A DNA stretch of 64,000 nt from DASVWZ01 sp963715675 (GCA_963715675.1 OY970265.1:2914001-2978000), one strand, 5' to 3'; positions 26,573-35,179 are shown, counted from the first letter of the stretch. A program made the numbers and translations. The notes: generated from the sequence alone by a model not told the origin.

Positions 26573-28069
26573 ATGGAAGGTATGGCGCAAGTGTCTGTTG
26601 GTGAGGCCAAAACGAAGGTCCGGTTGGGTTCCAGACTGGAAAAGCTCATTTACCTGGCTCTTCTGACGGGATTGACAGGGAGTGCTTCTGCGGCAAAACA
26701 TCCTGTCCCGCTCGACAAGAATGCCGACTCCTCAACCTGCATCGCCTGTCACGAGGACAAATCGAAGGGTAAGTTCGTGCATTCCGCGATCGCGATGGGC
26801 TGCACGACCTGTCACGAGGTTCGGGTCGACAAAGATGTAACGCGCATCAAGCTGACCACAACGACTACTTCCGGTCTTTGCCTCACCTGCCATGCCGACA
26901 AGAACGCAGCCGATCTGAAAGGTACGGTGCACCCTCCAGCGGTTCGGGACTGTGTGAAGTGCCATGATCCTCACAGTTCCGACAACAAGAACCAGTTGCT
27001 GAAACCCACCTCCGGTGGCGAAAAAGAGAACCTGTGCCTCGGTTGCCACAATACCGGAGTGAAGGTTCCCGAGAAAGGCAGCCGGCACGCCGCGCTGGAT
27101 ATGGGATGCGAAACCTGCCATGTCACCCACAAGACGGGTGAACCGGGTAAGATCGAGTTCGATTTCCATTTGACCAAGGCGCCCCCGGCGCTTTGCCTGG
27201 ACTGTCACGACGCCAAGAGCGCCGACCTGCAGAAGGCGCATCAGAACCAGCCGTTCGACAAGGCGGACTGCGTGACCTGCCACGATCCGCATGAGTCCTC
27301 CGCACCCAAGCTGATGGCCAAGTTCATGCACCCGCCTTTTGCTGACAAACAGTGCGACGTCTGCCATGCACCCGCAAAGGACGGCAAGGTGGTGTTGACT
27401 CAGCCCAATGCCAAGGCGCTTTGCGTGACCTGCCATGACGACAAAGCAAAACTCATCGACACCGCCAAGGTGCAGCATCCCGGAGCGGCCGGCGATTGCA
27501 CCGACTGTCACAGCCCCCATGCCAGCCGGCAGCCCGCCCTGCCCAAGACGACTTCGGTCGCCATCTGTCTGGGTTGCCATAGCGAAATCGCCGATCTCGC
27601 GAAGAAACCGGTGCATCACCAGCCGGCTATCGGACAGGCATGTGCAATCTGTCACGAACCGCACGGAGGCAACAATGATCACCTGCTACGGGCGAAGGGA
27701 AATGCTCTCTGCCTCGAGTGCCACGGGCCGGATTCGGCACCGCAGAAGCTGGAAGCCGAGCATGTGCTCACCATTTTCGACGGCAAAGTGAAGCTGCCCG
27801 AAGACTATTACCAGAAGAATAAGGTAGCGATCCTGCCTTTGAGATATGGCCTGGGACACCCGGTGGAAGGTCACCCCGTTTCCGACGTGATGAATCCGGC
27901 GGACATCACCAAGGTCAAGACTCGCATGACTTGCCTGTCGTGCCATCAGCCGCACTCCTCCACCCAGCCCGGGCTGCTGGTCAAGGACCAGCAAAACAGT
28001 ATGGCGTTCTGTGACACCTGCCACAAGAACAGACTCAACATGCGCGAGACCATCACACCAGGAGAGTAG
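26573..28069 (+). CDS. 16-haem c-type cytochrome, doubled-CXXCH family
   Basis: 498-aa exported protein with 16 CXXCH motifs spaced about 29 residues apart on average in the mature chain (first CIACH near residue 57, last CDTCH near 485). The sequence repeats the doubled-CXXCH pattern, e.g. CVKCHDPHS, CVTCHDPHE, CTDCHSPHA, CAICHEPHG, CLSCHQPHS. The signal peptide (LEKLIYLALLTGLTGSASA|A) is preceded by an unusual 20-residue N-terminal extension; the ATG at 26573 has GGGAAAG upstream and a second in-frame ATG lies at 26582. Such dense cytochromes act as periplasmic or outer-membrane-inserted electron wires. It is the first gene of the plus-strand electron-transfer cluster, six bases upstream of the NHL protein gene. 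Confidence 0.95.
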   Translation: MEGMAQVSVGEAKTKVRLGSRLEKLIYLALLTGLTGSASAAKHPVPLDKNADSSTCIACHEDKSKGKFVHSAIAMGCTTCHEVRVDKDVTRIKLTTTTTSGLCLTCHADKNAADLKGTVHPPAVRDCVKCHDPHSSDNKNQLLKPTSGGEKENLCLGCHNTGVKVPEKGSRHAALDMGCETCHVTHKTGEPGKIEFDFHLTKAPPALCLDCHDAKSADLQKAHQNQPFDKADCVTCHDPHESSAPKLMAKFMHPPFADKQCDVCHAPAKDGKVVLTQPNAKALCVTCHDDKAKLIDTAKVQHPGAAGDCTDCHSPHASRQPALPKTTSVAICLGCHSEIADLAKKPVHHQPAIGQACAICHEPHGGNNDHLLRAKGNALCLECHGPDSAPQKLEAEHVLTIFDGKVKLPEDYYQKNKVAILPLRYGLGHPVEGHPVSDVMNPADITKVKTRMTCLSCHQPHSSTQPGLLVKDQQNSMAFCDTCHKNRLNMRETITPGE

Positions 28070-28074
28070 AAAAA

Positions 28075-29448
28075 ATGTTTGCAGTCCTCCCCAATCCGGT
28101 TCGCAAGTACAGGGCGCTGCTTGTCCTGCTGATCCTGCTGGCTCTGGGGCTGGCGTCACCGGTGTCGCTGTACAGCAGCAAGAAGAAGAAAGCCGACACT
28201 ACTCCGGCGCCGGCGGCCGCGCCCAAGCCGGAGATTGACGCTTCCAAGCTGGTTTGGCCCAACCCGCCCAACATCGCGCGGGTGCGCTGGCTGAGCTACT
28301 ACGCGGGCATGAAAATTGACTACACTCCGGCACCGACCACCAAGAAGAAACAGAGTTGGATGGACCGCGTGGCCGGCACCAAGCAGGTCGATAACACCGA
28401 CAAGCTCAAGACCTTCCCCTTCCAGTTGCTGGGGCCTTACGGGATCGCCATCGACTCCAAGGGGCTGGTGTATGTGGCCGATCAAAAAGTCGGGGCAGTC
28501 TTCATCTTCAACACGGAGACTCACGACGCGACGCTGATTAAGAACGGCGCCGACGCGCATTTTGCCTGGATCAACGGCCTGGCCATCGACGACAATGACC
28601 GTCTTTTTGTTTCCGATGGAAAACTGCACCGCGTCCTGGTGTTCAATTCCAAACACGAAGTGGAGAACCAGGTTTCCGAGGGATTGGTCGATCCGGTCGG
28701 GCTTGCCATCGACACCGAGAACCGCTTCCTCTATGTGGTCGATGAACAGCAAGACCTGGTCTTCGTTTATGACGCGGACACGTTCAAATTGCTTCGCCAC
28801 ATTGGAACCCCGGGCAAGAAGCACTCGGTTCTGAACACCCCGGGCGAGTTTGGCGGGGCCACGAATGTAGCGCTGGATAAGGACGGCAACGTATATGTCA
28901 CGGACACGATGAACAGCCGGGTGGAAATCTTCGACGCCGATGGCAAGTTTATCAGCCAGTTCGGCAAGGCCGGCGATGGCCCGGGATTCCTGTTCCGGCC
29001 GAAGGGGATCGCCGTGGATTGCGATGGGCACATCTGGGTGGCCGATGAGTTCCAGGACCGGGTGCAGGTGTTCAACCGGGAAGGACAGCTGCTCACCTAC
29101 ATTGGCGACATCCACTCCAATCTCCCCGGCCAGTTCAAAGCCCTGGTCGGCATCGCAATCGACAAACAGAATCGGGTGTTTACCACCGAGCAGTACCCCG
29201 GCCGCATGCAAATGTTCCGCTACATCACCGACGCGGAAGCGGCAGCGGAAAAGGCGCGACGCGAAGCGGAATTGGGGAAAGCCGGGGATGCACGGACCAC
29301 CGCGTCGTCGGGCAACGCGCCGAAGCCGGCTGAGTCGCCATCCCAGCCACCGACTGCGGCGGCACCGACGCAGAAACCGGCCGAGACGCCAGCGCAGAAA
29401 CCTGACGAGCCACCAGCCAACAAGGACACTGCGCCGCCCAAGGCGTAG
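28075..29448 (+). CDS. Exported NHL-repeat beta-propeller protein
   Basis: 457-aa protein with an N-terminal hydrophobic helix (about 14-31, no clear cleavage site, followed by KKKK), then NHL repeats from about residue 115 to 375 (GPYGIAIDSKGLVYVADQ, VDPVGLAIDTENRFLYVVDE, GATNVALDKDGNVYVTDT, RPKGIAVDCDGHIWVADE), enough for a six-bladed propeller. The C-terminal 70 residues are a Pro/Ala/Lys-rich tail. It is co-transcribed with the 16-haem cytochrome (5-bp gap). NHL propellers are usually protein or ligand docking platforms; here, assembly or anchoring of the cytochrome complex is the contextual inference. No enzymatic residues were identified. Confidence 0.88.
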   Translation: MFAVLPNPVRKYRALLVLLILLALGLASPVSLYSSKKKKADTTPAPAAAPKPEIDASKLVWPNPPNIARVRWLSYYAGMKIDYTPAPTTKKKQSWMDRVAGTKQVDNTDKLKTFPFQLLGPYGIAIDSKGLVYVADQKVGAVFIFNTETHDATLIKNGADAHFAWINGLAIDDNDRLFVSDGKLHRVLVFNSKHEVENQVSEGLVDPVGLAIDTENRFLYVVDEQQDLVFVYDADTFKLLRHIGTPGKKHSVLNTPGEFGGATNVALDKDGNVYVTDTMNSRVEIFDADGKFISQFGKAGDGPGFLFRPKGIAVDCDGHIWVADEFQDRVQVFNREGQLLTYIGDIHSNLPGQFKALVGIAIDKQNRVFTTEQYPGRMQMFRYITDAEAAAEKARREAELGKAGDARTTASSGNAPKPAESPSQPPTAAAPTQKPAETPAQKPDEPPANKDTAPPKA

Positions 29449-29942
29449 GACCACGATCGGGCTACACCTTACCAGCAACTCTTGGCATCCCCTGCAAGCT
29501 GCCTTGCGGTGACCCCTATGACAATTCGCTGTGCATCGCCTCACAGAGGAGGCACCTAGGTAAGGAGTCAAATGTTGAAAAGGGGGCATTCGCGGTGAGT
29601 AATTTGGCATCAGGATTGTTGAAAAACGCTACGCCAATCGGTTGGGTACATGTGTTATTTCACCAAGCCCACTGTGGGAGAAGGCCCAATACTGCATGGT
29701 CCAAGCCTTTCGTAAGCGGGGACCCTTGGTGCCGCACGAATGTAAGTCTATTTATATAAATTACTTACATCAAGCCTGTGGAGAATCTACGCACTCAAGG
29801 CACTACGGCGACCTTCGTGCAACAGGTAACCTGCTGGGGGTTCAATAGAACCTCTGCAGTAGACGGGCTTCGAGGGTTCAGAAGTAGAAGTAAGGCCATA
29901 CAAAAATATTCCGTTGCAACACATCATAGGAGGCTTCAAATC
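29449..29942 (+). promoter_or_regulatory. Long leader/promoter region of the tetrahaem cytochrome gene
   Basis: 494 bp without a supported gene. It holds a TGTGGGAGAAGGCCCAA element (29673-29689) shared with the 16-haem gene promoter, an AT-rich TTTATATAAA stretch (29751-29760) inside a palindrome (ATGTAAGT at 29740-29747, ACTTACAT at 29763-29770), and a strong AGGAGG ribosome site just before the ATG at 29943. The layout suggests that the tetrahaem gene has its own promoter and an untranslated leader of perhaps 150 bases. I looked for a c-di-GMP (GEMM) riboswitch signature and did not find one. Confidence 0.55.
29740..29770. promoter_or_regulatory. Palindrome ATGTAAGT-N15-ACTTACAT upstream of the tetrahaem cytochrome
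   Basis: Perfect 8-bp arms around a 15-bp AT-rich core that may itself contain the -10 region. The right half (ACTTACAT) also occurs at 26506-26513 upstream of the 16-haem cytochrome gene. Operator for an unidentified regulator is the natural reading. Confidence 0.5.
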
Positions 29943-30824
29943 ATGAAAAAGCATCTGCTAGTTCTGCTAACGGTTCTGGCTGTGGGCGGGTTCGCCGTAG
30001 CCCAGATCCAAGCGCCGACGTCTGACGTCCTCGGCGCCCACCTTAACTACGGACGTGGCTGCGCGGCATGCCACGCACCACACAGCGGCGCATGGGGCAA
30101 CGGCGCCAATAAATCCGGCGATACCACTGCCGGCAACGTGGCATTGTGGGGCCAAGATGTAGGTAATCTGTACGGCAAGACCATCACCACCGGTAGCACA
30201 AACGGCACCACCGGCTACACCGAGTTGCTGCCAGCCAACTTCATGGCTGGAACGCCCGACGTTACCGGCCTCTTGACCTGCCTGAGCTGCCATGACGGCA
30301 ACTGGGCGCAGGGCGCCATGATGAAGAACAAGGTATATGAAACCCTGCCCTCCAGCTACGGAACCTTCAACAACATTCCGACCTTGCTGGGAAGCGACGG
30401 AAACGGCGCCGGTGACTACCTCAACGATCACCCGGTGGGGTTGAACGCTACGGTTAGTTGCGGCGGCCAGTGGAATTGGGATTGCGTCGAGACCAACGGC
30501 AAGATCGCGATGACCGGCCCCAATTCTTCCGCATTCGTAAAGAATTACGGCTTCTTCGTGTCTCTCAGCGCGTATAACAACACCGCTGTGGTCACCTGCA
30601 CCAGCTGCCACAACCAGCACCTGATGAACGTGGTCAGCGTCACGAACGGTGCGAAGAGCGGCCTGCCGACCGGCTACTACGCGACCATGTTCTTCGTCAT
30701 TGGTCCATATAACCCGGCCAGCGGCACCGCCGGATCAAACCAGACGGCGCAATTCTGCCGTCAATGCCATGGTGGAGAGGCCAACGAGTCGAACGGCAGC
30801 TACACCATCCCGACGACTTTCTAA
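29943..30824 (+). CDS. Tetrahaem c-type cytochrome, candidate OmcE-like extracellular filament subunit
   Basis: 293-aa protein started at ATG 29943 (AGGAGG upstream), with a Sec signal peptide cut near AVA|Q (residues 20/21). Four CXXCH motifs: 40-44, 113-117, 219-223, 272-276, about 68 residues per haem, a sparse spacing like OmcS/OmcE rather than ordinary multihaem cytochromes. Motif order CAACHAPH ... ALW ... CLSCHDG ... HPV ... CTSCHNQH ... CRQCH matches what I remember of OmcE-type proteins. The mature chain has exactly four other histidines (33, 47, 163, 226), just enough to bis-His-ligate four haems. Cys173 and Cys181 could form a disulfide. A strong terminator follows, so it can be expressed apart from its neighbours. 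Filament formation is inference. Confidence 0.9.
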   Translation: MKKHLLVLLTVLAVGGFAVAQIQAPTSDVLGAHLNYGRGCAACHAPHSGAWGNGANKSGDTTAGNVALWGQDVGNLYGKTITTGSTNGTTGYTELLPANFMAGTPDVTGLLTCLSCHDGNWAQGAMMKNKVYETLPSSYGTFNNIPTLLGSDGNGAGDYLNDHPVGLNATVSCGGQWNWDCVETNGKIAMTGPNSSAFVKNYGFFVSLSAYNNTAVVTCTSCHNQHLMNVVSVTNGAKSGLPTGYYATMFFVIGPYNPASGTAGSNQTAQFCRQCHGGEANESNGSYTIPTTF

Positions 30825-30844
30825 GCTGTCGGCTGTTACCATGA

Positions 30845-30874
30845 GGGGAGAGAAAAAACTCTCCCCTTTTTTTT
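30845..30874 (+). terminator. Strong rho-independent terminator after the tetrahaem cytochrome gene
   Basis: GGGGAGAG (30845-30852), loop of six A, CTCTCCCC (30859-30866), then eight T (30867-30874). Perfect 8-bp GC-rich stem with a U-tract, 20 bp after the stop codon. It should end most transcripts before the chaperone gene, which begins 16 bp later. Confidence 0.93.
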
Positions 30875-30889
30875 CGAGTGAGGCTGGCT

Positions 30890-31918
30890 ATGAAATACCA
30901 AGCATTCATCTGCACTCTGGTTCTGGCGGCGCTGGCGCCGATGACGGCCCAACAACTGGCGGTCTCGCACACCCCGAGCACGGTGGTGAAGCAGCAACCG
31001 CCAGGCACCCTGGTTCAACCCACGGGGAAGCCCGTTGCCAAGGTAAACGGTGCGGTATTGACCGATCGCGACCTGCTGCGTGAGGAGTACTCGATTTTTC
31101 CCTACGCGCGCCAGCACAACGGCCAGGTGCCTGCGGAGATGGAACCGCAGATCCGGCAAGGCGCCATGCAGATGATTATCTTCGAGGAACTGGTGTACCA
31201 GGAAGCGGTGCGACGCCAGATGACCGTACCTCCGGCCAAGCTGAAAACAGCGGAAACGACCTTCCGCGGTCAATTCAGCAGCCCGCAGGAGTATCAACAG
31301 TTCTTGAATTCGGAGTTTCAGGGCTCTCAGAAGGCGCTAAACGATAAGATCCAACGCTCGCTGCTGATTGACGCCATGTTAAAGGCCGAAGTGAACGACA
31401 AGTCCACTGTCTCCCTGGCCGAGGTCAAGGCTTACTATGACAAGAATCCGGCCCGTTTCGAGTATCCCGAAGCTTTTGCAGTTCAGACAATTTCCTTTTT
31501 GCCCCCGCAGAAACCTACGCCGGATGCCTTGAAAGAGCAGCGCAAGCGCGCCGAAGACGGTTTGAAGCAGGCCAAGGCAACCAAGAACTACGAACAATTT
31601 GGGGCACTGGCGGAGAAGATCTCCGAAGACGACTACCGGGTGATGATGGGCGACCACAAGGCGGTGGACCGCGCGAAACTAGCGCCCCAGGTGGTGCAAG
31701 CGCTTTTGGCCATGAAGGCCGGGGATGTCAGCGGCATCCTCCAGGTTGACCAGGTGTTTACCATCATCCGGCTGAACCAGCATGTCCTGGCGGGGAAAAG
31801 GACCTTCGCGGATGTGAAGGTCTCGCTGCAAAAGGAACTGCAGCAGAAAAAGCTCAATGAAGTGCGCGCGGCGCTGGATAAGCGGCTGCGGAAGACGGCG
31901 AAGGTGGAAGAGTTGTAG
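30890..31918 (+). CDS. SurA/PpiC-type exported peptidyl-prolyl isomerase
   Basis: 342-aa protein with a signal peptide (MKYQAFICTLVLAALAPMTAQ), a SurA-N-like chaperone region (about 45-160: VAKVNGAVLTDRDLLREE ... ELVYQEAVRR) and a parvulin rotamase domain (about 175-290: EAFAVQTISFL ... FGALAEKISEDD ... VVQALLAMKAGDVSGILQVDQVFTIIRL). Start at ATG 30890; a GTG at 30878 is in frame but adds only four residues. Periplasmic parvulins fold outer-membrane barrels and, in cytochrome clusters, secreted cytochromes. It lies between the tetrahaem cytochrome and the beta-barrel gene, so both are candidate clients. Expression depends on terminator read-through or a promoter inside the terminator region. 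Confidence 0.9.
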   Translation: MKYQAFICTLVLAALAPMTAQQLAVSHTPSTVVKQQPPGTLVQPTGKPVAKVNGAVLTDRDLLREEYSIFPYARQHNGQVPAEMEPQIRQGAMQMIIFEELVYQEAVRRQMTVPPAKLKTAETTFRGQFSSPQEYQQFLNSEFQGSQKALNDKIQRSLLIDAMLKAEVNDKSTVSLAEVKAYYDKNPARFEYPEAFAVQTISFLPPQKPTPDALKEQRKRAEDGLKQAKATKNYEQFGALAEKISEDDYRVMMGDHKAVDRAKLAPQVVQALLAMKAGDVSGILQVDQVFTIIRLNQHVLAGKRTFADVKVSLQKELQQKKLNEVRAALDKRLRKTAKVEEL

Positions 31919-32115
31919 AGCAACCATCCATGTGGCAAGTCCGAGCGGAGCCCAGGGTCGGCTCGACGGACCCGGCGCCCGGCCGGCCAACCGCCGGGGG
32001 CGACGATCGGTAGTCCCAAGCACTCCATGCGCCAAATGCCGTATTGCCCTGATTTAGCTGGGTTATATGGCCCAGAAAGCAGCTTTCCTCCGGCGGGAAA
32101 GTTCCATTAAACCAT

Positions 32116-32135
32116 TACTAATCAATCACTTAGTA
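32116..32135. promoter_or_regulatory. Inverted repeat before the beta-barrel operon
   Basis: TACTAA (32116-32121) and TTAGTA (32130-32135), perfect 6-bp arms with an 8-bp spacer in an AT-rich stretch, 52 bp upstream of the beta-barrel start. The rest of the 268-bp gap (31919-32186) is GC-rich with no recognised feature. Could be an operator; the short arms make chance occurrence possible. Confidence 0.25.
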
Positions 32136-32186
32136 GACTTCCAATTCTGGCTTGGAACGTGCTTTTCTTCCATACAGAGGAAAGAG

Positions 32187-34067
32187 ATGGGTGGCACGCT
32201 TTCACACCGGACCGCAGCCCTCAAGGTGACCGGTAATTTTCGAAGTGCAAGTTTTGTGCTGGCGGGACTTCTCTGGCTGGTGCTGCCGGCGGCCGGGCAG
32301 ATCCAGGCGGGCGATGTGAACATGAACCTGAACGGGACGGTGTCGGCAGGGTATGCGGGAGATTACGGGAACCTGGTTTCCTCCGATCACAGCCTGGCTA
32401 TCGGCGGCAGCGGCACGCTTTCCGGGTTTTACTACAATCCCAACTTTGTGTCCTTCACGGTTTCGCCGTATATGAACCAGGCGCGGGACAACTCGAGCTT
32501 CCAGTCCATTTCCAACGCCAGCGGAGTCAACTTCGAGAGCTCGATTTTCGGGGGCAGCCACTTTCCCGGATCGATCAGCTATGCCAAGGCCTACAACAGC
32601 GAAGGCAACTTCGCGGTTCCAGGATTGGCCAACTACACGACGCATGGCAATAGCGACACTTTTGGCATCAACTGGGCGGAAGCGCTCCCGGGCCTTCCCA
32701 GCCTCGCCGCCAACTTCCAGACGGGCAGCAGCCAGTATTCGATTTACGGTTCGAATGATAGCGGGAGCACGGACTCTCACGGGTTTGGTATCCGGTCGGG
32801 ATACATGCTGATGGGCTTCAACCTGAGTGCCTACTATGCCGATGGAAACTCGCACTCGAACATCCCGCAAGTTCTGCAGGGCTCGGGGCAGGCGGAGACC
32901 GCGACTTCAAGCAACAGCGGCTATGGATTTGCGGTGGGACACGCGCTTCCTCTTCACGGGGCGTTTTCCGGCACGTACAATAGTTCGACGGTCGATTCCA
33001 ACTTTGACGGCGCCAGCTACAACGGCACGATTGACACCACAACCGCTGTCGCATCGTTTCAACCGACCAACAAGTTTCACTTTTCAGTCAGCACCGATTA
33101 TTCTGACAATCTCACGGGCGCTCTGTTTCAGCAGATCGCGTCCACCGGAGGTGTGGTGGTTGGTCTGCCGAGTCTGGGACAGGAGTCGCACTCCTTCGAC
33201 TTGCTGGGCAATGCCAGCTATTCGGTCTTGACGAACCTGCAGTTGCAAGCCATCGCTGATCATCGCGAACAATACTTCCTGGGCCAGGACTTCGGAGCCA
33301 ATTCCTACGGTGGGGGTGTCACGTACGGAAAAACATTGTTCGGGGGAAGCTTCAATAGTGCGGTGACGTTCACCGACAACACCGTCAGCACTTCGAGTCA
33401 GAACAGCCTTGGGTTCACCGGCACGGTGAATTACAACCGCCGATTCCAGCAGTGGGTGGTGGGAGGATCGTTCAGCTATGCGCAGAACGTGCAGACGCTG
33501 CTGGTGACCTATATGTCTTCGTTTTACAGCTACTCGGGGAATGTGAGGCGGCGTTTCGGAAAGTTGTCGTGGAGCGCGGGCGCCAGCGAGAGCAAGACCG
33601 GCTTGACCGCACAGCCAGGAACGACGAGCGGCGGCGAGAGTTTCAACAGTGCCATTTCCTATTCGCGCTGGATCAGCCTCACAGGCACATATGCGAAATC
33701 GAGCGGAAATGCGATCGAGACCGGTGCCGGACTGGTGACCGCCCCCGTCCCGTCGCCAATCCTGGGTCTTAATGATCTTATTCTTTATGGCGGCAAGAGT
33801 TATGGGTTCGGCCTGGGCAGCAATCCGATGCGCAAGCTGACCATCTCTGCGACCTTCGGAAAATCAAACAGCAACACCGACCTGGCAGGGATTGCATCCT
33901 GGAACAATACCAAGCAGATCAGCACGCTTTTTCAGTATCAATTCCGTAAAATGTACCTGACCGGTGGGTTCAGCAGGTTGCAACAAGGGTTCAGCGCATC
34001 GGGCGGCCCACCGGAGACGATATCGTCGTTTTACCTTGGAGTATCACGGTGGTTCAACTTCTTCTAG
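32187..34067 (+). CDS. Outer-membrane beta-barrel protein (putative porin of the cytochrome conduit)
   Basis: 626-aa protein started at ATG 32187 with GAGGAAAG upstream. Signal peptide (about 1-32, ending AAG|Q), then a long Gly/Ser/Asn/aromatic-rich chain with alternating hydrophobic strands throughout (e.g. GFGIRSGYMLMGFNLSAYYADG, FSYAQNVQTLLVTYMSSFYSYSG) and a C-terminal strand ending FYLGVSRWFNFF, whose terminal Phe is the BAM recognition signal. No plug or TonB box is visible. Size would suit a barrel of 20 or more strands. Between the chaperone and NHL/12-haem genes it is the natural porin sheath of a porin-cytochrome complex. Its 3' end overlaps the next gene by 19 bases. Confidence 0.87.
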   Translation: MGGTLSHRTAALKVTGNFRSASFVLAGLLWLVLPAAGQIQAGDVNMNLNGTVSAGYAGDYGNLVSSDHSLAIGGSGTLSGFYYNPNFVSFTVSPYMNQARDNSSFQSISNASGVNFESSIFGGSHFPGSISYAKAYNSEGNFAVPGLANYTTHGNSDTFGINWAEALPGLPSLAANFQTGSSQYSIYGSNDSGSTDSHGFGIRSGYMLMGFNLSAYYADGNSHSNIPQVLQGSGQAETATSSNSGYGFAVGHALPLHGAFSGTYNSSTVDSNFDGASYNGTIDTTTAVASFQPTNKFHFSVSTDYSDNLTGALFQQIASTGGVVVGLPSLGQESHSFDLLGNASYSVLTNLQLQAIADHREQYFLGQDFGANSYGGGVTYGKTLFGGSFNSAVTFTDNTVSTSSQNSLGFTGTVNYNRRFQQWVVGGSFSYAQNVQTLLVTYMSSFYSYSGNVRRRFGKLSWSAGASESKTGLTAQPGTTSGGESFNSAISYSRWISLTGTYAKSSGNAIETGAGLVTAPVPSPILGLNDLILYGGKSYGFGLGSNPMRKLTISATFGKSNSNTDLAGIASWNNTKQISTLFQYQFRKMYLTGGFSRLQQGFSASGGPPETISSFYLGVSRWFNFF

Positions 34068-35179
34068 GTGGAAGAAGCAAGCAGAGGGTTCGGAGCAAAA
34101 GCCGCCGCTGGAAACTGCTGCATCTAGCCGGATGCCTGGCGTGCGCCGTTCTGCTGTTGACCCCGATTTGGGCATCGCGAAAATCCAAGGAACAACCAGC
34201 CGAGCCGGCGCCTCCCGAGTTGCTTCTGGAGGGCGGGCGCAAGCTGACCTACGAGCGCAGCTTCGATTCCGAACGCGAAGTGAAGCCGAAGCGCGGCTTC
34301 TGGAACCGGGTGGTGGACTTTGTAGCCGGTGAGCCGGATTTCCACAATCTGGTCCGGCCCTACAGCATTGCCACCGATTCCCGCGGGCGCATCCTCGTCA
34401 CCGATCCGGGCGCTTCCGGCGTCCACATTTTCGATTTTGCGCAACAGAAGTACAAGTTCATCGAGCGCCGGGAGAAAGGGAAGGACCCCATGCTGACGCC
34501 GCAGTGCGTGGCGGTCGATGCCCAGGACAATATTTACGTGACGGATTCGGATTCCGGCAAGATCTTCGTGTTCGATTCCGGGGGAAAGTATCAGCGGGCG
34601 ATCGGCAGCCTGAAGGGCGGCGAGGGCTATTTCAAGCGTCCCACGGGAATCGCCGTGGACTCCGCGGCGCAACGCATCTATGTGACCGACACCCTGCGCA
34701 ACCAGGTCTTCATGATGGACATGCAAGGCAGCATCCTGCAGACGATCGGCAAGCATGGCGCAGGGGAGAACGAATTCAATTTCCCCACCGAGTTACGCCT
34801 GGACGGCCCGAACCTGATCGTGGTGGACGCGATGAACTTCCGCATACAAGTGCTGGACCGGTCCGGATCCTTCCGTTACGCCATCGGAAAGATTGGCGAT
34901 CGCAGTGGAGATATGTTCCGGCCGAAGGGGATTGGGGTCGACTCCGAGGGTGATTTGTATGTGGTGGACGGTTTGTGGGGAGTGGTCCAGGTATTTAATC
35001 GCCAGGGCGACCTGCTGTATTACTTCGGGAAAAAGGGCACGGCGGCGGGGGAGTTTCAGTTGCCGACGGGGCTATCCATCGACCACGATGACCGGATTTT
35101 CGTGGTGGACTCCTTTAACCGCCGGATTCAGGTATTTCACTATTTTGGGCTGAAGAAACCGGCCAAGGATGGAATGTAG
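34049..35179 (+). CDS. Second exported NHL-repeat beta-propeller protein
   Basis: 376-aa protein starting at GTG 34049 inside the end of the beta-barrel gene, with TTGGAG eight bases upstream. N-terminal signal/anchor (LLHLAGCLACAVLLLTPIWA), then six NHL-type blades from about residue 100 to 365 (PYSIATDSRGRILVTDP, QCVAVDAQDNIYVTDSD, RPTGIAVDSAAQRIYVTDT, FPTELRLDGPNLIVVDA, RPKGIGVDSEGDLYVVDG, LPTGLSIDHDDRIFVVDS). Similar in plan to the NHL protein at 28075 but without the Pro-rich tail. It overlaps the 12-haem cytochrome start by one base, so barrel, propeller and cytochrome should be translated together and may form one complex. Confidence 0.9.
   Translation: MVQLLLGGRSKQRVRSKSRRWKLLHLAGCLACAVLLLTPIWASRKSKEQPAEPAPPELLLEGGRKLTYERSFDSEREVKPKRGFWNRVVDFVAGEPDFHNLVRPYSIATDSRGRILVTDPGASGVHIFDFAQQKYKFIERREKGKDPMLTPQCVAVDAQDNIYVTDSDSGKIFVFDSGGKYQRAIGSLKGGEGYFKRPTGIAVDSAAQRIYVTDTLRNQVFMMDMQGSILQTIGKHGAGENEFNFPTELRLDGPNLIVVDAMNFRIQVLDRSGSFRYAIGKIGDRSGDMFRPKGIGVDSEGDLYVVDGLWGVVQVFNRQGDLLYYFGKKGTAAGEFQLPTGLSIDHDDRIFVVDSFNRRIQVFHYFGLKKPAKDGM

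Noticed and set aside
29449..29942. Possible c-di-GMP (GEMM) riboswitch in the long leader of the tetrahaem cytochrome gene
   Set aside because: GEMM riboswitches precede many cytochrome genes in Geobacter, but the conserved core segments are not present here.
29778..29942. In-frame N-terminal extension of the tetrahaem cytochrome
   Set aside because: The ATG at 29943 has an AGGAGG site and immediately gives a signal peptide; the extension is not signal-like and would block export.
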